Positions 18,071 through 28,021 are shown, counted from the first letter of the stretch. The stretch: DNA of 64,000 nucleotides from Streptomyces sp. Go-475 (GCF_003330845.1 NZ_CP026121.1:2151501-2215500); one strand, 5' to 3'. Notes: generated from the letters alone by a model not told the origin. A program made the numbers and translations.

Positions 18071-19312
18071 TTAAGCCGTGGCCGCTTTCAGGGGTCTCGC
18101 CGGGTCCTGGAGGAGCACCGGGTTCATCGGCGCGCCCGCCTCGATCAGGCGGCGGCCCTGCGCCAGGTCCCGGGGCCGGCCCACGGCCAGCAGCGCCACC
18201 AGCCGGTCCCCGCGCAGCCAGCAGACCGTCCAGGCGGGGCCGGACGGGTCGCCCCGCCACAGCAGGGTGTCGGCGGCCGCGTGGTGCCCGGCGTACTGCA
18301 CGAACCGCCCGAACTGCTCCGACCAGAAGTACGGCACCGGGTCGTAGACCGCCGGGGTCTCGCCGGTGGCCCGGCCGATGATGTTCACCGCGACCGTGCG
18401 CGGCCCCTGGAGGGCGTTGTCCCAGTGGTGCACGAGCAGGCGCTCGCCGTAGCGGCCCGAGGGGAAGGAGGCGCAGTCGCCGACCGCGTAGACGTCCGGC
18501 GCGGAGGTGCGCAGGTGCTCGTCGGCCACGATCTCGCCGTGTGCGCCGAGCTCGACCCCGGAGCCGGCCAGCCAGGCCGTCGCCGGGCGGGCGCCGATGC
18601 CGACGACGACCGCGCCGGCGGGCAGCCGGGAGCCGTCGTCGAGGAGCACCGCGCCGGGCTCGACGCCCGCCACGCGCGCGTGGGTGCGCAGCACGGCCCC
18701 CGCGTCGGCGTACCAGCGGGCCATCGGGGCGGCGACCTCGGCGGGCAGCGCCCCGGCGAGCGGCCGTTCGGCGGCCTCCACGACGGTCACCGCGCAGCCC
18801 GCCTCGCGCGCGGCCGTGGCGAACTCCGCGCCGATCCAGCCGGCGCCGACGACCACGATGTCGTGCCGGCGGGCCAGCACCGGCCGCAGCCGCTCGGCGT
18901 CGTCCAGGGTGCGCAGCAGATGCACGCCGGGCACGCCCTCCGCGCCGGGCAGCCGGACGGGTTCGGCGCCGGTCGCGACGACCAGGACGTCGTACGGCAC
19001 GGGCCCGTTCTCGGTGTCCAGCTCGTGGTCTTCGGGGCGCAGGCCGAGCACCTCGCAGCCGAGTCGCAGCTCGATGCCGAGGGCCTCGAAGTCGACGTCG
19101 AAGGCGGAGCCCTCCGCCTTGCCGAGCAGGACGGCCTTGGACAACGGGGGCCGGTCGTACGGCTGGTGGGGCTCTGCGCCGATCAGGAGCACGGTGCCGG
19201 TGAAGCCCTGCTCGCGCAGGGCGACGGCGGTCTGCACACCGGCCATGCCCGCGCCCGCCACGACCACGCGCCGCGGCGCGGACGAACCTGGTTCCTGCGT
19301 CTGCTCGCTCAC
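18071..19312 (-). CDS. NAD(P)/FAD-dependent ferredoxin reductase-like oxidoreductase
   Basis: A 413-residue flavoprotein of the pyridine nucleotide-disulphide oxidoreductase fold. FAD-binding VVVAGAGMAGVQTAVALREQ sits at the N-terminus, followed by YDRPPLSK, the NAD(P)-binding IVVVGAGWIGAEFATAAREAG near residue 150, and the FAD C-terminal motif VYAVGDCASF. The C-terminal domain (YFWSEQFGRFVQYAG and related) matches ferredoxin/rubredoxin reductases of oxygenase systems. No partner ferredoxin or P450 is nearby, so its electron acceptor is unknown. GTG 19312 is the natural start. It is divergent from the thiO operon. Confidence 0.88.
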   Translation of the reverse strand: MSEQTQEPGSSAPRRVVVAGAGMAGVQTAVALREQGFTGTVLLIGAEPHQPYDRPPLSKAVLLGKAEGSAFDVDFEALGIELRLGCEVLGLRPEDHELDTENGPVPYDVLVVATGAEPVRLPGAEGVPGVHLLRTLDDAERLRPVLARRHDIVVVGAGWIGAEFATAAREAGCAVTVVEAAERPLAGALPAEVAAPMARWYADAGAVLRTHARVAGVEPGAVLLDDGSRLPAGAVVVGIGARPATAWLAGSGVELGAHGEIVADEHLRTSAPDVYAVGDCASFPSGRYGERLLVHHWDNALQGPRTVAVNIIGRATGETPAVYDPVPYFWSEQFGRFVQYAGHHAAADTLLWRGDPSGPAWTVCWLRGDRLVALLAVGRPRDLAQGRRLIEAGAPMNPVLLQDPARPLKAATA

Positions 19313-19511
19313 CTGATCACCATAGACAACTGACGTTTCGTCAGTCAGTGTTCATGCGCCGTGACCTGCTGCACAGCGCCGCTCCCGCCACCCGTGCCTG
19401 CCTTTCCGGGTACCCGCGAACGGCCCGGGTACGACCCCGCCGCGCCCGGGCCGGGACGGAGGCTCCCTTACTGCGGCACACGGCCTCGGGCTAGGGTGGC
19501 CGACGTAGAGC

Positions 19512-19602
19512 ACTCGCGGGAGCCCGGACGCACCGGGCTGAGAGGGAGGCTGGCGGCCTCCGACCGTACGAACCTGATCCGGGTCATGCCGGCGAAGGGA
19601 GG
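19512..19602 (+). promoter_or_regulatory. TPP riboswitch (THI element)
   Basis: All conserved boxes are present: GCCCGGACGCACCGGGCTGA includes the CTGAGA box (19538-19543), the P3 region GGAGGCTGGCGGCCTCC, and the ACCTGATCCGGGTCATGCCG region (from 19572) followed by GCGAAGGGA. The 3' end runs into the thiO ribosome binding site GGGAGGGG, so TPP binding would be expected to hide that site and block translation. Confidence 0.95.
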
Positions 19603-19614
19603 GGCTGGACGCCC

Positions 19615-20780
19615 ATGTCGCGTACGCGCACGTCAGACGTCCTCGTCATCGGGGGCGGGATCATCGGGCTGGTCACCGCGTGGCGGGCCGCGCAGCGCGG
19701 GTTCGCCACGGCCGTGGCGGACCCCGAGCCGGGCGGCGGGGCCGCGCAGGTCGCGGCCGGGATGCTGGCCGCCGTCACGGAGCTGCACTACGGCGAGCAG
19801 ACGCTGCTCGGTCTGAACCTCGCCTCCGCCCGGCGCTACCCGGACTTCGCGGCCGAGCTCACCGAGCTGACCGGCCACGACCTCGGCTACCGGCGCTGCG
19901 GCACGCTCGCCGTCGCGCTGGACGCCGACGACCGGGCCCACCTGCGCGAACTGCACGCCCTGCAGGAGCAGTCGGGCCTGGAGTCGCAGTGGCTGTCGGG
20001 GCGGGAGTGCCGCCGTCTGGAGCCGATGCTCGCGCCGGGCGTGCGCGGCGGGCTGCGGGTCGACGGCGACCACCAGATCGACCCGCGGCGCCTGGCCGCG
20101 GCGCTGGTGGCCGCGTGCGAGCGGGCGGGCGTGGTCTTCCACCACGCGTGGGCCGAGCGGCTGACCGTCGCGGGTGACCGGGCCACCGGTGTGGTCACCG
20201 CCGACGGGACCGAGCTGGGCGCCGGGCACGTCGTGCTGGCCGGGGGCAGCCTGAGCGGGCGGCTCGCGGGCGTCCCGGAGGAGGTGCTGCCGCCCGTGCG
20301 GCCGGTGAAGGGGCAGGTCGTACGGCTGACCATGCCGGAGCGGCACGGGCCGTTCCTCAGCCGGACCGTGCGCGCGGTCGTGCGCGGCAGCCACGTCTAC
20401 CTGGTGCCGCGCGAGAGCGGCGAACTGGTGATCGGGGCGACCAGCGAGGAACTGGGCTGGGACACCACCGTCACCGCGGGCGGCGTCTACGAGCTGCTGC
20501 GCGACGCCCACGAGCTGGTCCCGGGCATCACCGAGCTGCCGCTCACCGAGACCCGGGCCGGACTGCGCCCCGGCTCGCCCGACAACGCGCCGCTGCTCGG
20601 CCCGACCGGCCTGGAGGGCCTGCTGCTGGCCACCGGGCACTACCGCAACGGCGTCCTGCTCACGCCGGTCACCGGCGACGCCCTGGCGCACGCCCTGGCG
20701 ACGGGCGAACTCCCCGAGGAGGCCCGCCCCTTCACACCGAAGCGCTTCAGTACCGCCACCGCACTCACGGAGCAGCCCGC

Positions 20781-20784
<4 letters not shown>
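19615..20784 (+). CDS. thiO: glycine oxidase
   Basis: A 389-residue FAD amine oxidase of the DAO family that oxidises glycine to iminoglycine, the precursor of the thiazole ring. The FAD motif is VLVIGGGIIGLVTAWRAAQRG at the N-terminus; GGGAAQVAAGMLAAVTELHYG is the family-specific segment. The C-terminal FAD contact RAGLRPGSPDNAPLLGPTGLEGLLLATGHYRNG is intact. ATG 19615 follows GGGAGGGG, which is shared with the riboswitch. The stop codon overlaps the thiS start (ATGA at 20781-20784). Confidence 0.95.
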
Positions 20785-21780
<996 letters not shown>

Positions 21781-21874
21781 GGGTGCGGCGGGCACGTCAC
21801 AGGTCGGCTGCAGTACCGGTGCGATCTTCGGCGGGCTGCGCGGGGTGACAGTGGTGACTCGTACACTCGCCTGC

Positions 21875-23809
21875 GTGGACACGACCCTTCAGGACCCCTT
21901 GGTCGGGCAGGTGCTCGACGGCCGGTACCGCATCGACGCGCGGATCGCGGTCGGCGGGATGGCCACGGTCTACCGGGCCGTGGACACCCGCCTCGACCGG
22001 GTCCTCGCGCTCAAGGTGATGCACCCCTCGCTCGCGGTCGACGGCTCGTTCGTCGAGCGGTTCATCCGCGAGGCGAAGTCGGTGGCCCGGCTGGCCCATC
22101 CGAACGTGGTGCAGGTCTTCGACCAGGGCACCGACGGCTCCTACGTCTACCTCGCCATGGAGTACGTGGCGGGCTGCACCCTGCGGGACGTGCTGCGCGA
22201 GCGCGGCGCCCTGCAGCCGCGGGCCGCCCTGGACATCCTGGAGCCGGTCCTGGCCGCCCTGGGCGCCGCCCACCGCGCCGGGTTCGTGCACCGCGACATG
22301 AAGCCCGAGAACGTCCTGATAGGGGACGACGGCCGGGTCAAGGTCGCCGACTTCGGACTCGTCCGGGCCGTGGACACGGTGACGAACACCACCGGCACGG
22401 TCCTCGGCACGGTCTCGTACCTCGCCCCCGAGCAGATAGAGAACGGCACCGCCGACCCCCGCGTCGACGTGTACGCGTGCGGCGTGATGCTCTACGAGAT
22501 GCTGACCGGCGACAAGCCGCACGACGGGGACTCCCCCGCCGTCATCCTCTACAAGCACCTGCACGAGGACGTCCCGCCGCCCTCGGCCGCCGTGCCCGGC
22601 CTGGCGTACGAGCTGGACGAGATGGTCGCCTCGGCGACCGCCCGCACCCCGGAGATCCGCCCGTACGACGCGGTGGCGCTGCTCGGGCAGGTCCGCGACG
22701 GCCGCAGCCGGCTGAGCGCGGACCAGCTGGACGTGGTCCCGCCGCAGGCGCTCACCGCGGAGCACGACAACGCCGACGACCGGACGAGCGTGATCCCGCG
22801 CGCGCTGACGATGCCTCGCCCGCTGCCGGTGAACGAGGACGACGAGGCCGCCGGGGCGGCGCTCAACCGCACCAGCCGGTTCCAGTCCCCGCCGCCCCCG
22901 CCGCCCCGGCACCGCTCGGGGCCCCGGCGCGGCCCGATGGCGATCGTCGTCGCCGTCCTGCTCGCGCTCGGCCTCGGCACGGGCGCCTGGTACATCAACT
23001 CGGGCCAGTTCACCGAGGTCCCCCCGCTGCTGTCGAAGACCCAGGACCAGGCCGAGGACCGGTTGCGGGAGGCGGGGCTGGAGCTCGGCAAGGTGGAGCA
23101 CGCCTACAGCGACACCGTCGAGCGCGGCCAGGTCATCAGCAGCGACCCGAAGGCCGGCACGCGCATCCGCGGCAACGACGCGGTGAGCATCACCCTCTCC
23201 GACGGCCCGGAGACCGTGCGGGTGCCCGCGCTGGAGGGCCAGAAGCTGGACAAGGCGCGGGCCCAGCTGAAGGAGGACGGGCTGGAGCCGGGCATGGTCA
23301 CCCGCGCGTTCAGCGAGGACGTCCCGCGCGGCTCGGTGATCTCCGCGCGGCCGGCGGACGGCACGCAGGTGCGGGCGGGCACGGCCGTCGCGCTGGTGGT
23401 CAGCAAGGGCAGTCCCGTCGACATCCCGGACGTCACCGGGGACGACCTGGCCGACGCCCGGGCCGAGCTGCAGGACGCCGGTCTCAAGGTGAGGATCGCC
23501 CCCGAGCGGGTCACCTCCTCCGAGGTCGACAAGGGCCAGGTCGCCCGGCAGAGCCCGAACCCCGGCGGCCGGGCCGCCGAGGGCGACACGATCACGCTGA
23601 CGCTGTCCAAGGGCCCCGAGATGATCGAGGTCCCGGACGTGGTCGGCGACAGCGTCGACGACGCCCGGCAGGCGCTGGAGGGCGCCGGGTTCCAGGTCGA
23701 GGAGGACCGCGGTCTGCTCGGTCTGTTCGGCGACACCGTCAAGGGCCAGTCGGTCGAGGGCGGCGAGACGGCACCCAAGGGCTCGACGATCACCATCAAG
23801 ATCAGGTGA
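21875..23809 (+). CDS. Ser/Thr protein kinase with four PASTA domains (PknB/PknL type)
   Basis: A 644-residue membrane kinase. The cytoplasmic domain (about residues 12-275) has the Gly loop GGMATVYRAVD, the ALKVMH lysine, the catalytic loop HRDMKPENVLIGDD, DFGLVRA and TVSYLAPEQ. A Pro-rich linker leads to one helix (MAIVVAVLLALGLGTGAWYI, near residue 355), then four PASTA repeats, each ending with forms like VSITLSDGPE, VALVVSKGSP, ITLTLSKGPE and ITIKIR. PASTA domains bind peptidoglycan or lipid II, linking wall state to signalling. GTG 21875 (MDTTLQDPLVG) is nearest the domain; a TACACT box eight bases upstream suggests a leaderless start. GTG 21845 is an alternative. Confidence 0.92.
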   Translation: MDTTLQDPLVGQVLDGRYRIDARIAVGGMATVYRAVDTRLDRVLALKVMHPSLAVDGSFVERFIREAKSVARLAHPNVVQVFDQGTDGSYVYLAMEYVAGCTLRDVLRERGALQPRAALDILEPVLAALGAAHRAGFVHRDMKPENVLIGDDGRVKVADFGLVRAVDTVTNTTGTVLGTVSYLAPEQIENGTADPRVDVYACGVMLYEMLTGDKPHDGDSPAVILYKHLHEDVPPPSAAVPGLAYELDEMVASATARTPEIRPYDAVALLGQVRDGRSRLSADQLDVVPPQALTAEHDNADDRTSVIPRALTMPRPLPVNEDDEAAGAALNRTSRFQSPPPPPPRHRSGPRRGPMAIVVAVLLALGLGTGAWYINSGQFTEVPPLLSKTQDQAEDRLREAGLELGKVEHAYSDTVERGQVISSDPKAGTRIRGNDAVSITLSDGPETVRVPALEGQKLDKARAQLKEDGLEPGMVTRAFSEDVPRGSVISARPADGTQVRAGTAVALVVSKGSPVDIPDVTGDDLADARAELQDAGLKVRIAPERVTSSEVDKGQVARQSPNPGGRAAEGDTITLTLSKGPEMIEVPDVVGDSVDDARQALEGAGFQVEEDRGLLGLFGDTVKGQSVEGGETAPKGSTITIKIR

Positions 23810-23886
23810 CGGCCGTGCGCGTAGCCGGTGGGCAGGGCAGGGATCCCGTGGACGGAGCACGGTCGGGCGCATGACACCCTGAACGG

Positions 23887-24765
23887 GTGAACAAGCAGCT
23901 GTCCGGCCCGTCCCGCAACCCCGTGGGCGGCCACGTCCCCGTGGCCGGCGGGCTCCACTCCGTCGGCCTGTCGTACGCCCGTGACCTGAAGGCGGAGACC
24001 GTGCAGGTCTTCGTCGCCAACCCGCGCGGCTGGGCCACGCCGGCCGGGAATCCGAAGCAGGACGAGGCGTTCCGCGCCGCGTGCGAGGCCGAGTCGATCC
24101 CCGCGTACGTGCACGCCCCCTACCTGATCAACTTCGGCTCGCACACCGAGGCGACCGTGGAGCGGTCGGTGGAGTCGCTGCGGCACTCGCTGCGGCGCGG
24201 GCGGGAGATCGGGGCGCTGGGCGTGGTCGTGCACACGGGCAGCGCGACCGGCGGCCGGGAGCGGTCCGTGGCGCTGAAGCAGGTCCGCGAGCACCTGCTG
24301 CCGCTGCTCGACGAGCTGACCCACGACGACGACCCGTACCTGCTGCTGGAGTCGACCGCCGGCCAGGGCGCCTCCCTGTGCTCACGGACGTGGGACTTCG
24401 GCCCGTACTTCGAGGCGCTGGACGCCCACCCGATGCTCGGCGTGTGCCTGGACACCTGCCACATCTTCGCGGCGGGGCACGACCTCACGGGCCCGAGCGG
24501 CATGCACCAGACGCTGGACCTGCTGGTGGACACGGTCGGCGAGGGCCGGCTGAAGCTGATCCACGCCAACGACTCCAAGGACGTGGTGGGCGCCCACAAG
24601 GACCGGCACGAGAACATCGGCGTCGGGCACATCGGCGAGGACCCGTTCCGGGCGCTGATGACGCACCCCGCGACCGAGGGCGTGCCGCTGATCATCGAGA
24701 CGCCGGGCGGCAAGGAGGGGCACGCGGCGGACGTGGAGCGGCTGAAGAAGCTGCGCGACGGCTGA
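23887..24765 (+). CDS. nfo: endonuclease IV (deoxyribonuclease IV)
   Basis: A 292-residue AP endonuclease of base excision repair, cleaving 5' to abasic sites. Zinc-ligand motifs are visible: YVHAPYLINFGS, VVVHTGSATGG, LLLESTAGQGASL, GVCLDTCHIFAAGHDL, LKLIHANDSKDVVGAHKDRHENIGVGHIG and PLIIETPGG. Length is normal. GTG 23887 has no strong ribosome binding site and may be leaderless. It lies 77 bases after the kinase and is convergent with the molybdopterin oxidoreductase gene. Confidence 0.93.
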   Translation: MNKQLSGPSRNPVGGHVPVAGGLHSVGLSYARDLKAETVQVFVANPRGWATPAGNPKQDEAFRAACEAESIPAYVHAPYLINFGSHTEATVERSVESLRHSLRRGREIGALGVVVHTGSATGGRERSVALKQVREHLLPLLDELTHDDDPYLLLESTAGQGASLCSRTWDFGPYFEALDAHPMLGVCLDTCHIFAAGHDLTGPSGMHQTLDLLVDTVGEGRLKLIHANDSKDVVGAHKDRHENIGVGHIGEDPFRALMTHPATEGVPLIIETPGGKEGHAADVERLKKLRDG

Positions 24766-24804
24766 CGGCCTCGAAGACCCCGGAGGCGCCGAAACCCCAA
24801 GGCC

Positions 24805-25464
24805 TCAGAGGTCGGGGCCGTCCCCCGGTCCCTCCTGGTACGAGTAGCGCTGCTCCCGCCAGGGGTCGCCGATGTTGTGGTAGCCGCGCTCCTCCCAGAA
24901 GCCCCGCCGGTCGGCGGTCATGTACTCCACGCCGCGCACCCACTTGGGGCCCTTCCAGGCGTACAGGTGGGGCACGATCAGGCGCAGCGGGAAGCCGTGC
25001 TCGGCGGTGAGCAGCTCGCCGTCCTTGTGGGTGGCGAACAGGACGTGCTCGTCGGCGAAGTCGGACAGGCGGAGGTTGGAGCTGAATCCGTACTCGGCCC
25101 ACACCATCACATGGGTGACGTCGTCCGCGGGCGGGGCGAGGTCGAGGATCGTGCGGGCGGGGATGCCGCCCCACTCGGCGCCCAGCATGCTGAACTTCGT
25201 GACGCAGTGCAGGTCGGCCACGACGCTGGTGTGCGGCAGGGCCGTGAACTCCTCGTGGGACCAGCAGTGCTTGCCTCCGTCGGCGGTGGCGCCGAAGACC
25301 CGGAACTCCCAGCGGTCGGGCCGGAACTTGGGGACGGGCCCGTAGTGCGTGACCGGCCAGCCGCGCTGCACCCGCTGTCCCGGCGGCAGACCGGGCTGCG
25401 TCGCTCCTGCTGCTCCTGCTGAGTCGCGCCCTTCTCCCGATTCGTGTTCCAGCGGCTGACCCAT
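24805..25464 (-). CDS. sulfite oxidase-like molybdopterin-dependent oxidoreductase
   Basis: A 219-residue cytoplasmic protein consisting mainly of the oxidoreductase molybdopterin-binding domain. The Mo-ligand Cys is in VVADLHCVTKFSMLGAEWGG, followed by VMVWAEYGFSSNLRLSDFAD and the family motif HGFPLRLIVPHLYAWKGPKWV. There is no Tat signal and no dimerisation or heme domain, so it is the short YedY/SCO-type form. The electron acceptor and substrate are unknown. ATG 25464 follows GGATGGAG closely. It is divergent from bacterioferritin. Confidence 0.88.
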   Translation of the reverse strand: MGQPLEHESGEGRDSAGAAGATQPGLPPGQRVQRGWPVTHYGPVPKFRPDRWEFRVFGATADGGKHCWSHEEFTALPHTSVVADLHCVTKFSMLGAEWGGIPARTILDLAPPADDVTHVMVWAEYGFSSNLRLSDFADEHVLFATHKDGELLTAEHGFPLRLIVPHLYAWKGPKWVRGVEYMTADRRGFWEERGYHNIGDPWREQRYSYQEGPGDGPDL

Positions 25465-25545
25465 GACTCCATCCTGACAGACCCCGGGTGATGCCCCCGA
25501 CCGGGGCCCCTCCAAAACAGGGCAAATAGAACTAAGCATGCCCTT

Positions 25546-25556
25546 ACTTACTAAGT
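25546..25556. promoter_or_regulatory. palindrome ACTTACTAAGT upstream of bfr
   Basis: An 11-bp perfect inverted repeat ACTTA-C-TAAGT in the AT-rich divergent region between the molybdopterin oxidoreductase and bfr; CTTACT also recurs at 25544 and 25562. It lies about 85-95 bases upstream of bfr and does not match the iron box, so the binding protein is unknown. Confidence 0.35.
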
Positions 25557-25638
25557 GAAGACTTACTGGACGATCTTCGTCGCCGGTGGAATCATGCGGC
25601 GCATCCTGCCAGTTCCCCCCATGGAAGGAGCCTCTGCG

Positions 25639-26115
25639 ATGCAGGGCGACCCCGAGGTCCTCGAATTCCTGAACGAGCAGCTGACCGGCGAGCTGACGGC
25701 GATCAACCAGTACTGGCTGCACTACCGGATCCAGGACAACAAAGGCTGGACCAAGCTCGCCAAGTACACGCGTGAAGAGTCCATCGACGAGATGAAGCAC
25801 GCGGACAAGATCACCGAGCGCATCCTCATGCTGGACGGTCTGCCCAACTACCAGCGGCTCTTCCACGTACGGGTCGGCCAGACGGTCACCGAGATGTTCC
25901 AGGCCGACCGGCAGATCGAGGTCGAGGCGATCGACCGCCTCAAGCGCGGCATCGAGGTGATGCGCAGCAAGGGCGACATCACGTCGGCGAACCTCTTCGA
26001 GTCGATCCTCGAGGACGAGGAGCACCACATCGACTACCTGGACACGCAGCTGGAGCTGATCGACAAGCTCGGCGAGGCCCTGTACCTCGCGCAGCAGATC
26101 GAGCAGCCGAGCTAG
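25639..26115 (+). CDS. bfr: bacterioferritin
   Basis: A 158-residue ferritin-like protein that forms a 24-subunit iron-storage shell. Ferroxidase ligands occur in EQLTGELTAINQYWLHYRI and the helix-B motif SIDEMKHADKITERILMLDG; the Met of DEMKH is the heme ligand of bacterioferritins. The C-terminal helix keeps ILEDEEHHIDYLDTQLELI. ATG 25639 has AAGGAG upstream. Its TAG stop overlaps the stop of the convergent bfd gene within CTAG at 26112-26115, so the two transcripts must overlap. Confidence 0.96.
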   Translation: MQGDPEVLEFLNEQLTGELTAINQYWLHYRIQDNKGWTKLAKYTREESIDEMKHADKITERILMLDGLPNYQRLFHVRVGQTVTEMFQADRQIEVEAIDRLKRGIEVMRSKGDITSANLFESILEDEEHHIDYLDTQLELIDKLGEALYLAQQIEQPS

Positions 26116-26336
26116 GCGGCGTCTTCCAGCTCCGCGAGCACCGGCTGGCCCCGGTCGGCCAGTTCACGGCGAGGGCACGCACCCCTGCCCAGGATCGCCT
26201 GAATGCGACGTACGCACGACCCGCAGTCCGTGCCCGCCTTGCAGGCGGAGGCTATCTGCCGAGGGGTGCAGGCGCCGCCGTCCGCGTGCTGCTTGACCTG
26301 CTGCTCGGTGATCCCGAAGCAACTGCACACGTACAC
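26112..26336 (-). CDS. bfd: bacterioferritin-associated ferredoxin
   Basis: A 74-residue [2Fe-2S] protein that passes electrons to bacterioferritin to release stored iron. Cluster ligands are YVCSCFGITEQQV (C-x-C) and AGTDCGSCVRRI (C-x2-C). I use GTG 26336 (MYVCSCFG, the usual Bfd N-terminus) because GGGAGG is eight bases upstream; the GTG at 26345 falls inside that ribosome binding site. An iron box lies 46 bases upstream, so expression should rise when iron is scarce, opposite to storage. Confidence 0.92.
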   Translation of the reverse strand: MYVCSCFGITEQQVKQHADGGACTPRQIASACKAGTDCGSCVRRIQAILGRGACPRRELADRGQPVLAELEDAA

Positions 26337-26381
26337 GCGGTCCACCTCCCGACGGGTCGTTCCAAGGCGCCATCCCCGTTG

Positions 26382-26400
26382 ATCGGTGAGGCTAACCTAA
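26382..26400 (-). promoter_or_regulatory. iron box (DmdR1/IdeR-type operator) of bfd
   Basis: ATCGGTGAGGCTAACCTAA matches the actinobacterial iron box TTAGGTTAGSCTAACCTAA at 16 of 19 positions, the right half perfectly. It sits at promoter distance upstream of bfd. Known family role: iron-loaded DmdR1/IdeR binds such sites and represses. Confidence 0.75.
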
Positions 26401-26435
26401 CCTTACCCGCCGGGTCGGAGACGCAAAAGTCGACC

Positions 26436-26465
26436 GGGGCGCGGATCGTATGTGATCCGCGCCCC
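26436..26465 (-). terminator. hairpin terminator of the DAHP synthase gene
   Basis: GGGGCGCGGATC (26436-26447) pairs perfectly with GATCCGCGCCCC (26454-26465) around GTATGT; CGAC/GTCG extends it beyond one mismatch. It lies 30 bases downstream of the DAHP synthase stop. Confidence 0.8.
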
Positions 26466-26494
26466 AGTCGCTGTCGGTGTAACAGGCGAACCCG

Positions 26495-27847
26495 TTACTG
26501 GTCCCTGTACATCTCGGCCACGAGGAACGCCAGGTCGAGCGACTGGCTGCGGTTGAGCCGCGGGTCGCAGGCGGTCTCGTAGCGCTGGTGCAGATCGTCG
26601 ACGAAGATCTCGTCGCCGCCGCCCACGCACTCGGTGACGTCGTCGCCGGTGAGCTCCACGTGGATGCCGCCCGGGTGCGTGCCGAGCTCCTTGTGGACCT
26701 CGAAGAAGCCCTTGACCTCGTCGAGCACGTCGTCGAAGCGGCGGGTCTTGTGCCCGGAGGCCGCCTCGAAGGTGTTGCCGTGCATCGGGTCGGTCACCCA
26801 GGCCACGGTCGCGCCGGAGGCGGTGACCTTCTCGACCAGCTCGGGGAGCTTGTCGCGGACCTTGTCGGCGCCCATGCGGACGATGAACGTCAGCCGGCCC
26901 GGCTCGCGCTCCGGGTCGAGGCGCTCGATGTACTGCAACGCGTCCTCGGCCGTGGTCGTCGGGCCCAGCTTGATGCCGATGGGGTTGCGGATCTTCGAGG
27001 CGAACTCGATGTGCGCGTGGTCCAGCTGCCGGGTGCGCTCACCGATCCACACCATGTGCGCGGAGACGTCGTACAGCTGCCCGGTGCGCGAGTCGACCCT
27101 GGTCAGGGCGGACTCGTAGTCGAGCAGCAGCGCCTCGTGCGAGGAGTAGAACTCGACCGTCTTGAACTCCTCCGGGTCGGCCCCGCAGGCGTGCATGAAG
27201 TTCAGCGCGTTGTCGATCTCGCGGGCGAGCTGCTCGTAGCGCTGGCCGGACGGGGACGACTTCACGAAGTCCTGGTTCCAGGCGTGCACCTGGCGCAGGT
27301 CGGCGTAGCCGCCGGTGGTGAAGGCGCGCACCAGGTTCAGCGTGGAGGCCGAGGCGTGGTACATGCGCTTCAGCCGCTCGGGGTCCGGGACCCGGGCCTC
27401 TTCGGTGAAGTCGAAGCCGTTGACGGAGTCGCCGCGGTAGGTCGGCAGCGTCACGCCGTCGCGGGTCTCGGTCGGCTTGGAGCGCGGCTTGGAGTACTGG
27501 CCGGCGATGCGGCCGACCTTCACGACCGGCACGGACGCGGCGTACGTGAGCACGGCGCCCATCTGGAGCAGGGTCTTCAGCTTGTTGCGGATGTGGTCCG
27601 CGGACACCGCGTCGAAGGCCTCGGCGCAGTCGCCGCCCTGGAGGAGGAACGCCTCTCCCTTGGCGACGGCCGCCATCCGGGCGCGCAGCTGGTCGCACTC
27701 GCCCGCGAAGACGAGCGGCGGATACGACTCGAGGTCCGCAACGACTGCGCGCAGAGCCTCGGGGTCGGGGTACTCGGGCTGCTGCGCCGCGGGCAGGTCT
27801 CGCCAGGTGTTGCCAGCACTCGCGCTGGTCTTAGCGTTCACGGTCAC
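26495..27847 (-). CDS. aroH: class II 3-deoxy-7-phosphoheptulonate (DAHP) synthase
   Basis: A 450-residue class II enzyme making DAHP from erythrose 4-phosphate and phosphoenolpyruvate, the first step to chorismate and aromatic amino acids. Motifs: PPLVFAGECDQLRARMA, AFLLQGGDCAEAF, VKVGRIAGQYSKPRSKPTE, LLDYESALTR, IGERTRQLDHAHIEFASKI, VAWVTDPMHGNTFEA and GGIHVELTGDDVTECVGG. GTG 27847 has GAGG close by; GTG 27841 is an equally possible start. It is divergent from the trp leader and TrpEG, pairing the first aromatic step with the tryptophan branch. Confidence 0.95.
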   Translation of the reverse strand: MTVNAKTSASAGNTWRDLPAAQQPEYPDPEALRAVVADLESYPPLVFAGECDQLRARMAAVAKGEAFLLQGGDCAEAFDAVSADHIRNKLKTLLQMGAVLTYAASVPVVKVGRIAGQYSKPRSKPTETRDGVTLPTYRGDSVNGFDFTEEARVPDPERLKRMYHASASTLNLVRAFTTGGYADLRQVHAWNQDFVKSSPSGQRYEQLAREIDNALNFMHACGADPEEFKTVEFYSSHEALLLDYESALTRVDSRTGQLYDVSAHMVWIGERTRQLDHAHIEFASKIRNPIGIKLGPTTTAEDALQYIERLDPEREPGRLTFIVRMGADKVRDKLPELVEKVTASGATVAWVTDPMHGNTFEAASGHKTRRFDDVLDEVKGFFEVHKELGTHPGGIHVELTGDDVTECVGGGDEIFVDDLHQRYETACDPRLNRSQSLDLAFLVAEMYRDQ

Positions 27848-27943
27848 GACCTCAACATTACGGGGTCGTGTCGGGCGTCCTGACCCATGCCCAGTAATTG
27901 AGACACCGGGTACGCCCCTCGGACATGGGGTAGGGTGCGTCGC

Positions 27944-28000
27944 ATGTTCGCGCACTCGATCCAGACCTGGTGGTGGACCGCTCATCCGGCGGCCCGCTGA
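27944..28000 (+). CDS. trpL: tryptophan leader peptide (attenuator)
   Basis: An 18-residue peptide, MFAHSIQTWWWTAHPAAR, with three consecutive Trp codons. It precedes the anthranilate synthase gene by 115 bases. It has no obvious ribosome binding site and a TAGGGT box lies eight bases upstream, so the transcript is probably leaderless or nearly so. Ribosome stalling at the TGG codons when tryptophyl-tRNA is scarce would free the antiterminator region that begins just downstream. Confidence 0.9.
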   Translation: MFAHSIQTWWWTAHPAAR

Positions 28001-28021
28001 CTGCGCGTACTCAAGACTTCG

